From Parvibaculum indicum (GTDB taxonomy: Bacteria > Pseudomonadota > Alphaproteobacteria > Parvibaculales > Parvibaculaceae), in contig NZ_JAASQO010000005.1 in NCBI RefSeq assembly GCF_011762095.1, forward strand, positions 1-64,000: DNA of 64,000 bases. The letters run 5' to 3'. Below, one piece after another: positions 16,789 through 25,961 of this stretch (positions within the stretch are counted from its first letter, which is position 1; each line of letters begins with the position of its first letter). A model generated the notes under the pieces. It saw nothing but the letters and a program-made list of their open reading frames with translations, ran no database searches and was not told the DNA's origin. A program made the position numbers and the translations under genes.

Positions 16789-18111
16789 CTAGCCGTCCTC
16801 GGGGCCCCTGAGCACCCGGCCCATGCGGCGGACCAGCAGATAGATCACCACGATGAAGAGCGGGCCCATAACGGCCTTCCAGGTGAGCGGGTCGCCGGGC
16901 AGGGTCTCCCCGAAGGGGGCCTCGTGCAGGGCCTCCAGCGGATAGGCGAGGATGCTCAGCAGGTAATAGGCGATGGCGACGGCGGAGAGCCCTTCGACCA
17001 TCTCCTGCAGCCGGAGCTGGAGCCTCACGCCCCGTTCCACAGAGCCCAGAAGGCGCTGATTCTGCTCCTGAAGGGCGATATCGACCCTTGTCCGCAGCAG
17101 TTCGGAGGCCCGGCCGATATGCTCCGACAAGGTGTTGAGGCGGCGGCTGACCGCCTCCACGGTGCGCATGGCCGGGCGGAGGCGCCGGGTCACGAAGGTC
17201 GAAATCTGCTGATATCCCTCCATTTTTGCCTCGCTGAGCTCGCCGAGGCGGCGTTCCACCAGCTCGTAATAGGCCCGCGAGGCGGAAAAACGGTATTCGG
17301 TATGCGCCGACAGCCTTTCGGCATGGGCGGCCATCTCGGTCAGCCGTGCAAGCTGCTTCTGTTCGCCCTCCAGCCCCCGGATCGTGGCGGTTTCGGCGGC
17401 GATTTCGGCCAACGCGCTCTCCATATCGCCGATTTCGGGCGTCACCTCGCGGGCCAGCGGAAAGCCCAGAAGGGCGGTCATCCGATAGGTCTCGATCTCG
17501 ATCAGGCGCTGCAGCATGCGGCCCATCCGGCCGGGGCGCAGGCTTTCATTGGCGATCAGGATGCGGCCGAAGCCGTCATCGTCGAGGCGCAGATCGGTCC
17601 AGGCGGTGGCCAGGCCTTGCGCGAGGCGGGAGCCGGTCAGCTTGTTTTCGCCGAAGACCGAGGGCAGGAGGGGCTCCATTTCGGCTTCCGGGCACGGCAT
17701 GACGGCGATCTTCACCGCCGTCAGGATTTCCCCGTCGAAAAGCCGCGCCGCGCTGTCGGGCAGGTCGGAGAGCGGTGCGCAGGCAAAGACCTCTTCGGGT
17801 GTCATTCTGCCTTCCAGCGGCTTGAAGAACGTATAGGTCGAAAACTCGGTATGCCGCTCCCAGACGAGACGCACAGGCCCCAGGTCGTGCGACAGGTGAT
17901 TGCCCAGATCGCGCGCCAGGGGAGCACCCATTTCCTCGGCCAGTTCGCCGATCCGTTCGCGTTCGGCCTCCGCGCCGCGCTCGCCGGTCAGTACGGCGAA
18001 ATGGGTGCAGAGAAGCTGGCCGTCCACATCGGTGGGCGGGCGGCTGTGAACCTCTTCATGGAGGCCGCGGCGAAGGGAATATTCGGTGAGGCTCTTGAGA
18101 GAGAGCGGCAT
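16789..18111 (-). CDS. DUF3422 family membrane-anchored protein
   Basis: 440 residues. The N-terminal block GLHEEVHSRPP and the sequence through CTHFAVLTGE are typical of DUF3422 (PF11902). A long helical or coiled region (about 220-365) is followed by two C-terminal transmembrane helices (about 370-390 and 410-430). This suggests a cytosolic domain tethered to the inner membrane. Function is unknown for the family. It lies 75 bases downstream of an APC permease on the same strand and may share its transcript. Confidence 0.88.
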   Translation of the reverse strand: MPLSLKSLTEYSLRRGLHEEVHSRPPTDVDGQLLCTHFAVLTGERGAEAERERIGELAEEMGAPLARDLGNHLSHDLGPVRLVWERHTEFSTYTFFKPLEGRMTPEEVFACAPLSDLPDSAARLFDGEILTAVKIAVMPCPEAEMEPLLPSVFGENKLTGSRLAQGLATAWTDLRLDDDGFGRILIANESLRPGRMGRMLQRLIEIETYRMTALLGFPLAREVTPEIGDMESALAEIAAETATIRGLEGEQKQLARLTEMAAHAERLSAHTEYRFSASRAYYELVERRLGELSEAKMEGYQQISTFVTRRLRPAMRTVEAVSRRLNTLSEHIGRASELLRTRVDIALQEQNQRLLGSVERGVRLQLRLQEMVEGLSAVAIAYYLLSILAYPLEALHEAPFGETLPGDPLTWKAVMGPLFIVVIYLLVRRMGRVLRGPEDG

Positions 18112-18186
18112 GAGGGTCTTTCCGGCCGTTCGTTTGGCGCGATCATAGGCGATGAGGATGCCCGCAGGAAGGCGGCCCGCCCCGCG

Positions 18187-19425
18187 TCAGAGGGCGCGCC
18201 AGAGTTCCACGGCAAGGACCGCCGCGCTGAGCAGCGCGCCCAGCAGGGGGACGGCCAGCGGCACCGTGAAGGCGGCGGGTCCGGCGCCCTTGAGCTTCAG
18301 CGCGACGAGCGAGCCGTTCACCAGGGCGAAGACGGCGAGCACGATATAGGAAGTGGTGCGCGCCAGGCCCTCCAGCGGAAAAAAGAGGGCGAGCGCCACG
18401 ATAATTCCTGCGACCAGAGCCGTGGCAATGAGCGGTGTCTGCGTTGCGGGATGCACCATGCCGAGAAGCGCGGGGACGGCGCCTTTGCCTGCCAGCCCGT
18501 AGATGACGCGGGATGCCATCACCATCTGGATGAGGACGGTATTCACCGTGGCGATGACGGCGATGCCGGCGAAAAAAGCCGCGTCATGGCCCGTCGCCCG
18601 CTCGAAGACCAGCGCAAGGGGGGCGCTGCTTGCCGCAAGATCGGCGGCGGCAACCGTGTGAAGCGCCACTGCCGCGGTGGCGATGTAGAGCAGCGTGGTG
18701 ATGCAGAGCGTCAGGATGATGGCGCGGGGCATGGTGCGCTCCGGCGCCTCCGTCTCTTCCGCCATGTTCACCATGTCCTCGAAGCCGATAAAGGAGAAGA
18801 AGGCGAGCATCACGCCCGCCGTGACGCCGGCGAGACCGAAAAAGGGCAAGCCGTCCGCCACGAGGAAAGGCAGGAACATTTCCTGCAGCGTCGCTCCCTC
18901 GCCGGGAGAGGCAAGCCCCGCTGCGATGATGAGAAGGAGACCGCCGGTTTCGACCAATGTGAAGAGAATGGCGACGGCGACCGTCTGCACGACGCCCCAC
19001 ATGGCGATGCCCATGAGCAGCGTCACAAAACCGATCTTGATGACGAAAGGCGGCAGGGGAACCATTTCGCCGATATAGCCCGCCGCGCCATTGGTGACGG
19101 TGGACGACGAAACGATGCCGCCGGCCACCACCATCAGCCCAACCAGAAGCGACAACCATGAAAGCCTGAAGCCGGCCAGTACATAGGCCGCCTCGCCCGC
19201 GGCGAAGGGCATGCGCGAGGACAAATCGCCAAAGCTGAAGGCGGTCGGGGCGATGAGCAGGGCGGCGAGGAGAAACGACAGCGGCGCGGCGGCGCCCGCC
19301 GTTCCCGCGACGGCGCCCGTCAGCACGTAAATGCCGGCGCCCACCGTGACGCCGACGCCGTAAAGCGCGAGCGGAATGAGACGGATGGAACGGCGAAGGG
19401 GTGTGGGCGCGTCGCGCTCGGTCAT
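18187..19425 (-). CDS. APC superfamily amino acid/polyamine permease
   Basis: 412 residues, about twelve hydrophobic segments. The N-terminal GVGVTVGAGIYVLTG is the conserved helix-1 loop of the amino acid-polyamine-organocation family. FSFIGFEDMVNMAEETEAPERTMP (split by the helix 6 region) is typical of cationic amino acid transporter-like members. Expected role: uptake or exchange of an amino acid. The ATG at 19425 is chosen for the standard N-terminus; lemA runs divergently. Confidence 0.9.
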   Translation of the reverse strand: MTERDAPTPLRRSIRLIPLALYGVGVTVGAGIYVLTGAVAGTAGAAAPLSFLLAALLIAPTAFSFGDLSSRMPFAAGEAAYVLAGFRLSWLSLLVGLMVVAGGIVSSSTVTNGAAGYIGEMVPLPPFVIKIGFVTLLMGIAMWGVVQTVAVAILFTLVETGGLLLIIAAGLASPGEGATLQEMFLPFLVADGLPFFGLAGVTAGVMLAFFSFIGFEDMVNMAEETEAPERTMPRAIILTLCITTLLYIATAAVALHTVAAADLAASSAPLALVFERATGHDAAFFAGIAVIATVNTVLIQMVMASRVIYGLAGKGAVPALLGMVHPATQTPLIATALVAGIIVALALFFPLEGLARTTSYIVLAVFALVNGSLVALKLKGAGPAAFTVPLAVPLLGALLSAAVLAVELWRAL

Positions 19426-19554
19426 ACGGTTCTCTGCTGTGTCACGCTTTCGGCATGGCGGGATCGATGTTGGGACAGCGTGATTGTGCCTCAATCCGGT
19501 CTTGCGTTCACCGTCTCTGTGCTAGGCTTGGGGTATATTGGAGAAGAGGCCCCC

Positions 19555-20130
19555 ATGCTGACCGTCGGAATAATCGTCCTTATCGTTCTCGTGGCCGGAT
19601 ATGGCTGGTATGTCAGCCTGATCTCGCGGCGCAACAAGGCGCGGGAGGCGATGTCCTCCATCGATGTACAGCTCAGGAAGCGTTTCGATCTCGTGCCCAA
19701 TGTCGTGAAGCTCGCGCAGAATTTCATGACGCATGAGAAATCGCTGCTGACGGAACTGACCGCGCTACGGGCGCAGGTGGACCGGCCCTACAAGCGCGAC
19801 GACCCGGATGAGGTGAAGGCGCATCTCGACGCCTCGAAAAAGCTCGATGCCGGGCTCCGGCAGCTTTTCGCGGTCGCGGAGAATTATCCGCAGCTTCGTT
19901 CGTCCGACACGATCGTGCGCGCGCAGGAAACCTTCGAGGAGGTGGAAGCGAATATCGCGGCGGCACGGCGTTTCTATAATGCCTCCGTCACGCAACTCAA
20001 CAATGCGGTCGAAATCTTCCCCGGCAGTATCATCGCCAATATGGCGGGGGTGCGTTCCATGCCCTTTTACGAAGTGGAGGAGGAAGCGCGCGCGCCGGTG
20101 GATGTCGACGACTATATGAAGCCGGCCTGA
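19555..20130 (+). CDS. LemA family protein
   Basis: 191 residues: one N-terminal transmembrane helix, then a helical bundle with the LemA core (RRNKAREAMSSIDVQLRKRFDLVPN, split across 25-50, and ARRFYNASVTQLNNAVEIFP). GGAGAAGAGG lies just upstream. LemA proteins are membrane-anchored and face either side of the membrane; role unclear. It is followed after 4 bases by a DUF3137 gene, a common pairing. Confidence 0.95.
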   Translation: MLTVGIIVLIVLVAGYGWYVSLISRRNKAREAMSSIDVQLRKRFDLVPNVVKLAQNFMTHEKSLLTELTALRAQVDRPYKRDDPDEVKAHLDASKKLDAGLRQLFAVAENYPQLRSSDTIVRAQETFEEVEANIAAARRFYNASVTQLNNAVEIFPGSIIANMAGVRSMPFYEVEEEARAPVDVDDYMKPA

Positions 20131-20134
20131 TCCG

Positions 20135-21094
20135 ATGCGCCGGGAGATGCTGGATGCGGTGGCCGACGAACGGGCGCGCGCCTTTGACGGGTTCCTGACC
20201 GCGGAGCTGGAGCCCTGGCTCGCGGTGAAGGAAGGCGAGCGGGCGAAGATCGCACAGCGCTCCTACATTCTTGCGGGCGCGGCGGTCCTCTTTGCCATCG
20301 CCATGGCGCTGGCGCTGTCGACCTCCACGGAAATTCAGTTCGCTCTCTTCGCAGGCGGTTTCATCGGTATTGCAGGAACGGCGCTTGCCCTCTGGCCACT
20401 CTCGTCATGGGGCAAGACATTCAAGGCCGATCTCTTCTCCCGCATCTTTCGATGGTTCGGTTATGAATACAGCCCCGATGCGCCGGTGACGCTGATGGAG
20501 CCGCTGCGCCAATGCGGCATTCTTCCCGGATATGACAAGCGGCATCTGGAAGACCATGTCTGGGGCGAGATCGACAGGGCGCGTTTCGAACTCGCCGATT
20601 GCAAGCTCGTCGAGGAGCATCGCGACAGCAAGGGCCGCACCAGCGAGACGACGGTGTTTCACGGTCTCATCGGCTATTTCACTTTCGCCAAGCCCTTTCA
20701 GGGGCGGACCGTGCTTCACACAGATCACGGCACGATCTTCAATGCGCTGGGCGGCATGGGGCGCGACGGGGAGCGCGTGGCACTGGAAGACCCGAAATTC
20801 GAGAACGTGTTCGAGGTCTATTCGACCGATCAGGTGGAGGCGCGGTATCTGCTGACGCCTGCGTTCATGGAGCGGCTGCTGGCGATGCGCGACCGGCTGG
20901 GCGGGCGCATGCAGGCTGCCTTTCTCGACGAGAAGCTCTATCTGTCCGTCCATCTGGGGAAGGATCATTTCCGCAACCCGTCGGTCTTTACCCGCGTGGA
21001 CGATCCGCAAAAGGTGGAAAGACTCGTCTCGCCCATCCTCTTCATCGCTTCCGCCGTGCGCATATTGAAACTCAATCAGGAGACAAGAGTGTGA
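20135..21094 (+). CDS. DUF3137 domain protein
   Basis: 319 residues with two transmembrane helices (about 45-63 and 68-90) and a soluble C-terminal domain containing VEEHRDSKGRTSETTVFHG and IFNALGG, as in DUF3137 (PF11335). Function unknown; it is regularly linked to lemA, as here. The stop TGA overlaps the GTG start of the next gene. Confidence 0.88.
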   Translation: MRREMLDAVADERARAFDGFLTAELEPWLAVKEGERAKIAQRSYILAGAAVLFAIAMALALSTSTEIQFALFAGGFIGIAGTALALWPLSSWGKTFKADLFSRIFRWFGYEYSPDAPVTLMEPLRQCGILPGYDKRHLEDHVWGEIDRARFELADCKLVEEHRDSKGRTSETTVFHGLIGYFTFAKPFQGRTVLHTDHGTIFNALGGMGRDGERVALEDPKFENVFEVYSTDQVEARYLLTPAFMERLLAMRDRLGGRMQAAFLDEKLYLSVHLGKDHFRNPSVFTRVDDPQKVERLVSPILFIASAVRILKLNQETRV

Positions 21095-21681
21095 GTGAGA
21101 CAGTCGAATTCTGGTACGAGTTCGCCAGCACCTATTCCTATCCGGCGGCGATGCGGTTGGAAGAGGCGGCGCAGAGGGCGGACGTCTCCGTTCGCTGGCG
21201 GCCGTTTCTGCTAGGCCCGATTTTCGGCGAGCAGGGGTGGAACGACAGTCCGTTCAACATCTATCCCGCCAAGGGAAAATATATGTGGCGGGACATGGAG
21301 CGCATCTGTGACGCGCAGGGCCTCACGCTGAAGGAGCCGGTGCGCTTTCCGCAAAACGGACTTCGCGCCGCGCGTATCGTGCTGGCGCTGCCGGAAGCGC
21401 TCAGGCCCGCTTTCACGCGCGAGGTCTATCTCGCGAATTTTGCGGGACAGAGGGATATTTCCGAGGAAAACGTGCTGGCGCGCATTCTCGTCGCGCTGGA
21501 AGTGGAGCCTCAACCCGTTCTGGAGAAGGCCGGCAGCGACGAGGTGAAGGCCGCGCTCAAGGCTCAGACGGACGAGGCCATTGCCAAGGGTATTTTCGGC
21601 GCGCCGAGTTTCACCGTGGGCGAGGAGTTGTTCTGGGGGAACGACCGGCTGGAACAGGCGCTGGAGTGGGCGAGGCGGTAG
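21091..21681 (+). CDS. DsbA-family 2-hydroxychromene-2-carboxylate isomerase-like protein
   Basis: 196 residues, thioredoxin-fold kappa-GST/HCCA isomerase type: FWYEFASTYSYPAA, a WRPFLLGPIF segment and a C-terminal GIFGAPSFTVG with EELFWGNDRLE. Family members isomerise aromatic intermediates using glutathione or act as kappa-class transferases. The active-site position carries Ser (STYSY) instead of Cys, as in HCCA isomerases. The start is GTG, overlapping the DUF3137 stop as GTGA, with AGGAG 8 bases upstream. Confidence 0.88.
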   Translation: MSETVEFWYEFASTYSYPAAMRLEEAAQRADVSVRWRPFLLGPIFGEQGWNDSPFNIYPAKGKYMWRDMERICDAQGLTLKEPVRFPQNGLRAARIVLALPEALRPAFTREVYLANFAGQRDISEENVLARILVALEVEPQPVLEKAGSDEVKAALKAQTDEAIAKGIFGAPSFTVGEELFWGNDRLEQALEWARR

Positions 21682-21697
21682 CGAAAATGCTGCCGCT

Positions 21698-21780
21698 GTC
21701 ATTGCGAGAAACGAAGTGACGAAGCAATCCAGCTCCGCGCCGGCCGCTTCTGGATTGCTTCGCTCTCGCTCGCAATGACG
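21698..21780. repeat. dispersed palindromic repeat
   Basis: GTCATTGCGAG and GAAGCAATCCAG at the left are mirrored by CTGGATTGCTTC and CTCGCAATGAC at the right. This resembles the extragenic palindromes common in alphaproteobacterial genomes and lies between two convergent genes, where it may terminate transcription. Confidence 0.8.
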
Positions 21781-21806
21781 GCTATTGTTGGACGTGGCCG
21801 CTCGGC

Positions 21807-22133
21807 TCAGTGAAAGCGGTCGGGCAGGTCGGCTTCGGGGATCAGCAAATCGTCCACGATCTCCAGCCAGACTTCCTCGATGAGCTCCGCCTTGCCTTCG
21901 CCCTGTGGGGTGCGGCCTTCGCGCTTCTTTGTCACCTGTTCGAAGGCCTTGTCGCGGTCTTCCTTGCGGGACCAGCGGGCATAGGCAACCCAGTCGCCGT
22001 CCTCGGTCTTGTGAAGACGCGAGCCGCCGCCGCCATAATGTTTCATCACGTCTTCGGTGATTTCGTGCCAGCGGCGCTTGAAGTCTTCTTCATGTTCCGG
22101 CGCGACGCGCCAGCGATAGATGACGGCGATCAT
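21807..22133 (-). CDS. antibiotic-biosynthesis-monooxygenase-fold protein
   Basis: 108 residues of ferredoxin-like ABM/dimeric alpha-beta barrel type: [20 protein letters not shown] opening strand and helix, and a mid WVAYARWSRKEDRD. Such proteins are small dimers with roles ranging from quinone or heme oxygenation to none known. The start overlaps the previous stop (ATGA), so it ends the rlmN transcript. Confidence 0.75.
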   Translation of the reverse strand: MIAVIYRWRVAPEHEEDFKRRWHEITEDVMKHYGGGGSRLHKTEDGDWVAYARWSRKEDRDKAFEQVTKKREGRTPQGEGKAELIEEVWLEIVDDLLIPEADLPDRFH

Positions 22134-22654
22134 GGGCTTTCTCCCGCTCCCCTATCTTTCCTTCGAAGGGGCTTATAAAATCGACGATTCACTTTCCCAT
22201 AGATCAGTCCGCCAACGATACCGCCGAGCGGAATTGAGAGATAAGCGGAAAGCAGAAACCCCTCTATTGTTTGCCAATCGCCTTTTGGCGTCTCCGTTGT
22301 CTTCTGCCCCAGCAGGGGGAATATCGTCAGCGCGGTCAGAAGGCCAAGGAGTGCGTAGATAATTGGTTTCTCTATCCGGAAAAATTCGATCAGTGAAACA
22401 GCGATGGCGGATCCGGGTATCGCGAAAATGATCGCCATCATGAAAAATTGCATCCATGTATAGAGCGGGAAAACCAAGGCCGACAGAGCGCCGCCGAGAT
22501 AACCGCCGAAACCTCCTCCCATGACCCATCCCAGGATAATGAGCTTATAGGAGACCGGATAGGATGCCGCCAGGGCGGCTGCGGCGCAGCCGGCAAGATA
22601 GGAGGCAAGAATTCTCGCCGATCGATTGCCGAAGCTGTCGGTATTAGGGTTCAC
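22130..22654 (-). CDS. hypothetical polytopic membrane protein
   Basis: 174 residues with about five hydrophobic helices and a basic C-terminus ([16 protein letters not shown]); no family recognised. The start is GTG, overlapping the rlmN stop as GTGA, and its own stop overlaps the next gene's ATG. The stretch is visibly richer in A and T than its neighbours, and Lys/Ile/Phe codons are more frequent, hinting at later insertion into the rlmN operon. Confidence 0.7.
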   Translation of the reverse strand: MNPNTDSFGNRSARILASYLAGCAAAALAASYPVSYKLIILGWVMGGGFGGYLGGALSALVFPLYTWMQFFMMAIIFAIPGSAIAVSLIEFFRIEKPIIYALLGLLTALTIFPLLGQKTTETPKGDWQTIEGFLLSAYLSIPLGGIVGGLIYGKVNRRFYKPLRRKDRGAGESP

Positions 22655-23892
22655 GCCTCTGCAGCTTCTTTTCGTTCCTTGAGCTTTTCGCTCGCGCGCT
22701 TTTTCACGGTTTCGCTCTTGAGCTGGCCGCAGGCGGCCATGATGTCGCGGCCGCGCGGGGTGCGCACGGGGCTCGCATAGCCCGCGCGGTTCACCACATC
22801 GGCGAACTTCTCGATCTGCGCCCAGTCGGAGCATTCATAAGGCGAGCCCGGCCAGGGGTTGAACGGGATGAGATTGATCTTTGCCGGGATGCCTTTCAGC
22901 AGGCGGACAAGCGCTTTCGCATCCTCCACGCTGTCGTTCACGTCCTTCAGCATCACATATTCGAAGGTGATGCGTTGCGCGTTGCGCAGGCCGGGATATT
23001 GCCGGCAGGCATCGAGAAGTTCCTCGATCGGATACTTCTTGTTGAGCGGCACGAGCTGGTTGCGCACTTCGTCGTTCGGCGCATGGAGCGAGATCGCCAG
23101 CATGCAGCCGATCTCTTCGCCCGCGCGCGGAATCTCCGGCACGACGCCCGAGGTCGAGAGCGTGATGCGGCGTTTGGAAAGCTGCAGGCCCTCGCCGTCC
23201 GAGACGATGTTCAGCGCGTCGCGCACATTCTCGAAATTGTAGAGCGGTTCGCCCATGCCCATCATGACGATATTCGTCACCATGCGGTCGTCCGAATTGC
23301 GGATGCGCGGCTGGTCGGCGCTCTCCGGCCATTCGTTCAGGCTGTCCCGGGCGACCAGCAACTGGCCGACGATTTCACCGGGGGTGAGGTTGCGCACGAG
23401 CTTCTGCGTGCCGGTATGGCAGAAGGTGCATGTGAGCGTACAGCCGACCTGCGAGGAAATGCAGAGCGTGCCGCGGCCTTCCTCGGGAATATAGACGGTC
23501 TCGATTTCGGGGCCGGGCATGCCCGGCTTTTCCGGCGCCAGCCGCATCAGCCATTTGCGCGTGCCGTCCACGGAGACGAGTTCCTCGACCACTTCCGGCC
23601 GGGCGATCTCGTAGCGCTCGTTCAGTTGCGCACGCAGCTCCTTCGACAGCGAGGTGATGCCTTCGAAGCTTTTCAGGCCGCGATTATAGATGCCGTTCCA
23701 GAGCTGGTTGACGCGCATCCGGATCTGCTTTTCCGGCAGGCCGAGGGCCTTCAGCTCGTCGGCGAGCTGGGCGCGGGTGAGGCCGACCACGTTGATCCGG
23801 CGCGGGCGCGCGGCATCCGCCCCGCCGGTCTCCTGACCGTCGAGCGCGGGAGCGTTGGGGTTTGAACGCGCAATGTCGAGCTGGGGCGCCAT
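22651..23892 (-). CDS. rlmN: 23S rRNA (A2503-C2)/tRNA (A37-C2) methyltransferase
   Basis: 413 residues. A radical-SAM enzyme that methylates C2 of adenosine in 23S rRNA and some tRNAs. The cluster-binding CxxxCxxC is Cys151, Cys155, Cys158 (CTLTCTFC). GMGEPLYNF and the C-terminal AACGQL, carrying the methyl-transferring Cys, are present. The N-terminus is about 30 residues longer than in the E. coli protein and of low complexity. Confidence 0.97.
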   Translation of the reverse strand: MAPQLDIARSNPNAPALDGQETGGADAARPRRINVVGLTRAQLADELKALGLPEKQIRMRVNQLWNGIYNRGLKSFEGITSLSKELRAQLNERYEIARPEVVEELVSVDGTRKWLMRLAPEKPGMPGPEIETVYIPEEGRGTLCISSQVGCTLTCTFCHTGTQKLVRNLTPGEIVGQLLVARDSLNEWPESADQPRIRNSDDRMVTNIVMMGMGEPLYNFENVRDALNIVSDGEGLQLSKRRITLSTSGVVPEIPRAGEEIGCMLAISLHAPNDEVRNQLVPLNKKYPIEELLDACRQYPGLRNAQRITFEYVMLKDVNDSVEDAKALVRLLKGIPAKINLIPFNPWPGSPYECSDWAQIEKFADVVNRAGYASPVRTPRGRDIMAACGQLKSETVKKRASEKLKERKEAAEA

Positions 23893-24051
23893 GGCCGATG
23901 CCCTGTTTCGTGTCTGTTCCGGAAAATCATATCAGACAGCCGCCCGTCCTGCCCGTTTTCGGGCCGGGTCGCGGGACAGGCCGCCTTTGGCCGGTCTCAT
24001 ATCACAGATGAGGCCCGGATTCCTATATGGGGGCGGCGAACGGTAAACGGC

Positions 24052-24612
24052 CTATTTCGGGCAGGCCGTGTCGATCTTGCCGAGCGCGTCCGCGCTGCCC
24101 TTCAGCGAATAGGTGTCCGTGGTCAGCGTATCGCGCGAAGACGTGCCCTTGATGACCATTTTGTAGCCCTTCTTCAGGGCGTCGACCATGGCGGAGGAAC
24201 GCTTCACATTGTCGAGCCAGGCCCAGAAGCGATGCTCCCCGCCTTCTTTCACGCCCGTGAAGAGCTGGAACTTGTCCTTGTCGATGGTCGCGAAGGGACG
24301 GCTGGTCGAGGAAAAGGGATAGCCCACGCGCATGCTGATCTCGTTGCGCGTGCCGCGGGCCGGGCGGTGGGTGACCATGAAATAGACGTCGCCGCGATTG
24401 GCCCCCCGGGGCAGCATCTGCTTGGGCTCGGTCATCGCATAGCAGATGCGGTCCTTCCCAGTGCCATAGGTATAGGCGGCCCAGTCGCCATATTTTCCGA
24501 GCAGCTTCAGCTCATCCGCCGCCTTCGCAGGCGCGGTAGAAAGGGCAATAAGGGCAAGGGAAAGACTCAGGAATACAAGGCTTCCGGGGAAACGCATCGC
24601 TTTTGGCATCAT
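24052..24612 (-). CDS. invasion-associated locus B (IalB)-like exported protein
   Basis: 186 residues with a signal peptide ending at APAKA. The mature part (GKYGDWAAYTYGTGKDRICYAMTEP, read in two halves at 38-62) has the IalB family (PF06776) pattern of a GDW-x-aromatic motif followed by a Cys. A C-terminal Cys (DTACPK) may pair with it. Family members are periplasmic, linked to stress or host interaction in Bartonella; in environmental bacteria the role is unknown. It runs divergently from the quinone oxidoreductase. Confidence 0.85.
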   Translation of the reverse strand: MMPKAMRFPGSLVFLSLSLALIALSTAPAKAADELKLLGKYGDWAAYTYGTGKDRICYAMTEPKQMLPRGANRGDVYFMVTHRPARGTRNEISMRVGYPFSSTSRPFATIDKDKFQLFTGVKEGGEHRFWAWLDNVKRSSAMVDALKKGYKMVIKGTSSRDTLTTDTYSLKGSADALGKIDTACPK

Positions 24613-24882
24613 GTTCCACTCAGATTCGTCCGACCGTCGGGCGGCGTTCGACCATAACGGGGCGGGGGACAGATTTCCAGAGAATCACCCCCGGAGAATC
24701 GCCCCTGGATCATTATTCGGAAGCTAGAACGCAAATCCGGCAAAATTTGGAAGGGCAGGTCGCCACACGGCGTTCTCTTCCCTGTGTTCTGGCGGCTTTC
24801 GGGGGCCTTGTGATAAACAGGGCCATCGCAATCGACCAATCCAGAAAAGACAGATTCAACTACAAGCTCTAAGGGGACGCTC

Positions 24883-25887
24883 ATGAAAGCCGTTTTGTGC
24901 AAGGAATACGGACCGCCGGAGACGCTCGTCATCGAGGATGTGCCGAGCCCCGAACCCGGCAAGGGCCAGGTGGTGCTCGAAGTGCATGCCGCGGCGGTGA
25001 ATTTCCCGGACGTGCTCATCATCGAGAACAAATACCAGTTCAAGCCGCCGCTGCCCTTCTCGCCGGGCGGTGAGGTGGCCGGCAAGGTCGTCAAGGTCGG
25101 CGAGGGCGTGACCCGCGTGAAGGAAGGCGACCGGGTGATCGGCTCCTGCGGCTGGGGCGGTTTCGCCGAGGAGATCGCCATCGATGAGGGCCGCGTGACG
25201 CCCATTCCCGAAGAGATGGACTACACCACCGCATCCGCCTTCCTGATGACCTATGGCACCTCGCATCATGCGCTGAAGGATCGCGCCCAGATCAAGCCGG
25301 GCGAGACGCTGCTGGTGCTTGGCGCGGCGGGCGGCGTCGGGCTTGCCGCGGTCGAACTCGGCAAGGCGATGGGTGCGAAGGTGATCGCGGCCGCCTCGTC
25401 GGAAGACAAGCTTGCCGTCTGCAAAGAGCATGGCGCCGATGAGACGCTGCTCTACCCGTCCGGTGCGCTCGACAAGGAGGCGCAGAAGAAGCTCTCCGAC
25501 CAGATCAAGGAGCTGACGGGTGGGAATGGCGCCGATGTCGTTTACGATCCGGTGGGCGGCGACTATTCGGAAGCCGCGCTGCGCGCGACCAACTGGGAAG
25601 GCCGTTTCCTGGTGGTCGGTTTCGCTTCCGGTCCGATCCCGAAGATTCCGCTCAATCTGGCGCTCCTCAAGGGCTGCCAGATCGTCGGCGTTTTCTGGGG
25701 TGCCTTCACGGCGCGAGAGCCCCAGCGCAACCAGGAAAATCTTCAGGAACTGATGGACTGGTTCAAGGCGGGCAAGCTGAAGCCGCATGTCTCGAAGACC
25801 TACAAGTTCGAGGAAGTGGCCGATGCGCTGAACGACATGGCCGCCCGCAAGGTGAAGGGCAAGATCGTGCTCGTGCCGTCTCGCTGA
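24883..25887 (+). CDS. NADPH:quinone oxidoreductase family protein (MDR)
   Basis: 334 residues, medium-chain dehydrogenase/reductase without the structural or catalytic zinc ligands. Cofactor motif LGAAGGVGLAAVELGKAMGA (about 146-165) and VVYDPVGGDYSEAALR are typical of the quinone oxidoreductase/QorA-like branch. Expected to reduce a quinone or enoyl substrate with NADPH. Followed by a strong terminator. Confidence 0.93.
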   Translation: MKAVLCKEYGPPETLVIEDVPSPEPGKGQVVLEVHAAAVNFPDVLIIENKYQFKPPLPFSPGGEVAGKVVKVGEGVTRVKEGDRVIGSCGWGGFAEEIAIDEGRVTPIPEEMDYTTASAFLMTYGTSHHALKDRAQIKPGETLLVLGAAGGVGLAAVELGKAMGAKVIAAASSEDKLAVCKEHGADETLLYPSGALDKEAQKKLSDQIKELTGGNGADVVYDPVGGDYSEAALRATNWEGRFLVVGFASGPIPKIPLNLALLKGCQIVGVFWGAFTAREPQRNQENLQELMDWFKAGKLKPHVSKTYKFEEVADALNDMAARKVKGKIVLVPSR

Positions 25888-25907
25888 CGGCCCGCATTCG
25901 AGATTGA

Positions 25908-25938
25908 GGCGGGGCGAAAACGCGCCCCGCCCGTTTTT
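25908..25938 (+). terminator. Rho-independent terminator
   Basis: GGCGGGGCG (25908-25916) pairs with CGCCCCGCC (25923-25931), followed by CGTTTTT. Confidence 0.85.
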
Positions 25939-25961
25939 GGGCTGGGGGAGTACAGCGTTCC

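Noticed and set aside
15538-19161. 1207-residue plus-strand ORF across argG, DUF3422 and the APC gene
   Set aside because: It spans three well-supported genes on the other strand and has the His/Gly/Arg-rich composition typical of antisense reading of GC-rich genes.
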